Source: Campylorhamphus procurvoides
Lineage: Eukaryota > Chordata > Aves > Passeriformes > Dendrocolaptidae
Assembly: GCA_013396655.1 (NCBI GenBank)
Contig: WBMV01003373.1
Coordinates: 459,772 to 523,771 of the forward strand
Direction: 5' to 3'
DNA: 64,000 nucleotides
Shown one piece after another: positions 60,601 to 64,000 of the stretch. The notes under the pieces are model-generated. The model worked only from the letters and a program-made list of their open reading frames with translations, searched no databases and was not told where the DNA came from. The translations under genes were made by a program, and so were the position numbers. Position 1 is the first letter of the stretch. Each line of letters begins with the position of its first letter.

Positions 60601-61384
60601 ACCTAGACTATGCTGATCTGAAAACATGGGTGGCTAGGAGAAAATCTGAGATAAGTATTGTACCCTATACGTACTCTTTATTGGCATCTATTTATTGCCA
60701 TTGTTGAAGAGAGGTTATGAAGAAAAGGACATTTGGTCTGTATAGGATTCTCTATGAGCATCCTTCACTGTAGGCTTTCCACTGTGACTATTCTAGAAGG
60801 ATAAAATATATCACTGTGATCAACCTCACTTGTTGGGAGGCTTGAATGAATTATCTGCACTAAACTAAATTTAATCTGTGGTTTACAAAGGACAGTCTTA
60901 AAATTAGAGAATCATTCAGACAACATGCTTTATTGTGGTCAAGGCTGCCTAGGGCTTGAAAGAGTTGGATGTGCGTAATACTCCAAAATAGAAATTAAAC
61001 TCATTATTTAACCTTTGCACAATGCTTATTGTTGCCAAAGCAATCATCATTCTTCAATCACAGGTGAAATTGGATCAACTACATGGTGAGAGACAGCTTT
61101 ATTTGATTAAGAGCATAAAGGCAAATACGCTGACTCATACTAAAAGCCTGTCTAATATGTTGCCTATGACAGAGGCCAACAGTGGATGCTTAGGAAAGAA
61201 TATAATAAGGCATAAGGGATACCTTCCTGAAATATCCAGGTCTGCCCCCAGGCAATTTCCCACATGGAAAGTGCTCCATACGTTTTCCCTTGTCTTCCCT
61301 TTTCCAGTTCTGAACATGTTTTGAATGGCAGTGGAGCTATATAAACTGTTTAAAATGTAGGGGTACATTTATCAAGAGTATTTA
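60601..61384. other. Non-coding DNA, nothing recognised
   Basis: AT-rich sequence with a 100-codon plus frame at 61022-61324 that has no recognisable domain and overlaps a 77-codon minus frame. Probably chance. Confidence 0.45.
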
Positions 61385-61850
61385 AATATAGAGTTTTATA
61401 TAGTGACGTAGTATCTCTGCCTTGTTTTCCATTTCTCACTTACAATTTCCTAGTATGTGATTGGTTTTGTCTTTGCTACTGGGTACAGTCAAAGTTTTCA
61501 GGGAAGTATAACCCCTACCTCTTGTTACTGGGTAGAAACACTGATTTCAGGTCCTACATTAGTGGGCATATAAAGTTAGGTTTGCTCTACATTTATCTGA
61601 ATTTTATCTGCTATTGTATCACCCACTAAACCTCCTAACATCTTTCAAGTAGACGTTTCTCTTTATTGTCCTTAACAGATTACCTTCTAATACAGTTTTC
61701 TTGTCTTATCCTTTGTGTGTCCCTTCACAGTGACCTGCAATGAAAGATGTCTCCAAAGAGAGAATATGTGTTTAGAGTCCTCCTTGATTTAATTTAGTCC
61801 TGACTCTGCTGCTAATCTCATGCTTTCATAGTTCATTCTGTCAGAGATAT
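61385..61850 (-). mobile_element. Ancient CR1/L3-like LINE remnant
   Basis: On the minus strand this resembles the 3' half of a CR1/L3-type element. The plus-strand words CATTTATCTGAATTTTATCTGC and TATTGTATCACCCACTAAACC occupy the places and order of the conserved block read backwards (a LHL or KFxxDKxxV-type region). Divergence is high and there are no open frames of note. Confidence 0.5.
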
Positions 61851-63665
61851 TTCCTCATTGGACATTATGCTGTGAAACAGTAAGCACACATGTAATGTAA
61901 AACAATACCATTTATCATTAGTTTCATGTTATGCTTTTCTACAGCAGATTGGCAAATGCTCTGAAATACTTTCTTTGTGGGAACTCCAAGGCTATGTTAC
62001 TTAGAGTTATTAAGATTGTGACTGCTGTATTAAGGAAGGAAAAGCTTCAATGGAAGTCTGTGGCATTTTCTACAAAAGTTAAATACTTTTTATAATAGCA
62101 TTGTTGGGCAGCTCCCTTCAGTTCACAATACAATCAAAATGAACTGTCTGCTGCTCGATACTGTGTTTCTCACTGCATGATAACATGCCATTGTAATGAA
62201 CTATGAGAAAAAAACCCAGTATTTAACATATTTGTTACTATCCTCCAAGAACTTTTATGATAAATAGTATTTGATATCATCAAAGTAAGTGCTGGTGCAA
62301 AACAAAACCAAAAATAGAATCCAATGGAGATCAGAAGATAAGATTGCATACAGTTGAAATACTGTTCCATATGGCTGGCATTAGCTGCAGCTTCAAGGCA
62401 GACCAAATTTAACTAAACAAGCACTGCTCCAATCCCATCATTTGCAACAACAATAGCAATTAGGTGACTTCTTGGTAAAACAATTCTAGGGCATAAAACC
62501 CATCAAAGACCAACCTTATAAAAAAATTAAAAGTTTTATTCTTTTTTTGCGATGGACTGCTTTACTGTCAGACCAAACTGGCATAAGTTTGTGCAAGAAG
62601 GGGACAGGGAACATGTGGCTGGAGAATAAGGCAGCACCCATAGCAGTTGGCAACATCGCAACATATTCTTGACACATACTGCATGATTACAGAAGCAGTT
62701 TTACTTTGGTAGTTTTCTTCCTTCTGCGATTCATTTGAAACCAGCATGTTTTCTGTGCACATGAACAGATAACAGCCCTAAGTCTACTAAAATCAGTTTT
62801 CTGACAAAGCAGTTTCTCAAATTTGCACATAAACAAAGGGCAAATACCGCACTTTTCTACCTGTAAAAATTAAAGCACTTAGTCTTCATATATTTTCCTT
62901 TTTGCCACTCACTTTTTGCAACATAATATGCATTTTAAACAAGAATAGTTACCAGTGGCCTAGCACTCCCATTTTGATGGTTCTGTATTGCAAAGGTATA
63001 ACTTGCAAGAAAAGGGAGAGCAATTTCGCTTGTGAATACTGCACATTCTCAGAACAGTGATGATTTGTAAGAAAGAAAAAAACAGATCTATCTTGGTTAA
63101 AAGCCCAGTTTGACTGTAGCCAGAGCTAAAACACAATGCCATCTGTTTGTCTCATTCTTCCTATTGTTGAACTTGTTGAATTTGTCATTAACAACTGCAA
63201 AAAGCATGGGCAGAAATTAATTTAGAGGATTCATTATATGGTCACACTGTTTAACCTATTTTTTTCAGAGCTGTAGAATTTTGCTCCTCTGTACCTACTG
63301 CCTGGCTTTAAATCCTGAGATCATAGGCATTGTGAAATTGCCATACTGAAGTTTTTTATCAAGGTTACTGTTTAACTATTATGTCATTGGCATTTAAGTA
63401 ACCCAGGAATAAGATTTGTGCATCAGCACTGTACTGTGAGAAGTTCTGATAGCAAGCATAGTAAAGACAGGCTTTTTTCATCAATCCATTAAAGATAAAT
63501 GTAATCACTGTAAAAAGAACTATAGACTTGACATAAAAAAGAAAAACTAAAGAAAGTATAGTTTCACAATCAGTGAGAGAATTTTCATCTGCTTCTGCCG
63601 ATGTTCTTTGGTCCTACATTGGATGACTGGCTCATTTTATGGAGAAGTTATACATGATGGTGGGG
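61851..63665. other. Non-coding DNA, nothing recognised
   Basis: AT-rich sequence. The segment at about 62000-62200 is unusually free of low complexity and could be conserved, but this is an impression. No gene was found. Confidence 0.4.
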
Positions 63666-63668
63666 CAG

Positions 63669-63800
63669 TCATAGAACCACAGAGTCAGAGAATAGTTTGG
63701 GTTGAAAGGGACCTTAAAGATCATCTAGTTCCAACTTTCTGCCATGGACAGGGATGCCTTCCACTACACCATGTTGCTCAAAGCCCCATTCAGTCCGGCT
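63669..63800 (-). mobile_element. CR1 LINE 3' terminal fragment
   Basis: About 130 bases of a relatively little-changed CR1 tail on the minus strand. It has CATAGAACCACAGAGTCAGAG, then TTTGGGTTGAAAGGGACC, then CACTACACCATGTTGCTCAAAGCCCC-type blocks in the order of the avian consensus. It is severely 5'-truncated at about 63800. It is probably among the younger insertions here. Confidence 0.88.
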
Positions 63801-64000
63801 AATTGCGGCCTCATCTGTTCCTTTACCCTCATTCTTTTCACCTGTAGCTCTGTTTTCCCTCTTCAGGGAAAGTTAGTCTTCTTCACTTCTTGCTTTGAAA
63901 AGTAGCTCCTGTTCCTTGTCTCTCATCCTCATGCCCTTCATTCCCTGAACGACACTGCCTCAGCCTCCCAGCTTGGCTTCAGCACAGCTCCCTTAGGACT
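63801..64000. other. Pyrimidine-rich non-coding end of window
   Basis: C/T-rich sequence directly following the CR1 fragment. No feature was recognised, and the window ends here. Confidence 0.4.

Noticed and set aside
1..64000. CRISPR array, operon, prophage or plasmid-like system
   Set aside because: No regularly spaced repeats, no dense bacterial-type coding, and the repeats are avian retroelements. The sequence is vertebrate nuclear DNA.

Overview
This window looks like avian nuclear DNA, most likely from a songbird. It carries several CR1 (chicken repeat 1) LINE copies of different ages. One short element joins a tRNA-Ile-like head to a CR1-type tail, the design described for the passerine SINE TguSINE1. 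An LTR of a kind I associate with passerine genomes is also present. The sequence is mostly AT-rich, with one large GC- and CpG-rich block. Family names are from memory of repeat consensus features, not from a search.

Layout. Bases 1-3300 are unremarkable non-coding DNA. Bases 3300-7650 form a large CpG island, broken by a 373-base run of N (4222-4594) that lies directly against a GC-rich minisatellite. Inside the island the best gene signal is a candidate untranslated first exon on the minus strand. It has a TATA-like stretch near 5429-5443, a G/C-rich leader, and a consensus splice donor at 5155/5156. If real, the gene runs leftward out of the window, and its coding exons are not recognisable here. 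Its identity is not recoverable from this sequence.

From 7650 to 64000 I find no convincing protein-coding exon. The landmarks are retroelements: CR1-type copies at about 15.0-16.9, 20.2-20.7, 26.1-27.4, 33.7-34.8, 40.4-41.5, 51.4-52.4, 52.4-52.7, 58.2-60.6 (interrupted), 61.4-61.8 and 63.7-63.8 kb; a solo LTR at 41.7-42.8 kb; a probable second LTR at 22.8-23.6 kb; and the SINE at 43.5 kb. All are decayed and none encodes an intact protein.

The rest is single-copy, AT-rich DNA typical of a long intron or a gene desert. A few segments have a composition I would test as conserved enhancers. The large island beside a gene-poor tract fits the neighbourhood of a developmental or neuronal regulator, but that is inference. 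I found no operon, CRISPR array, prokaryotic element or new enzymatic system, and I do not claim one. The most informative points are the island promoter with its gap, the nested LINE insertion at 59.7-60.2 kb, and the tRNA-headed SINE.
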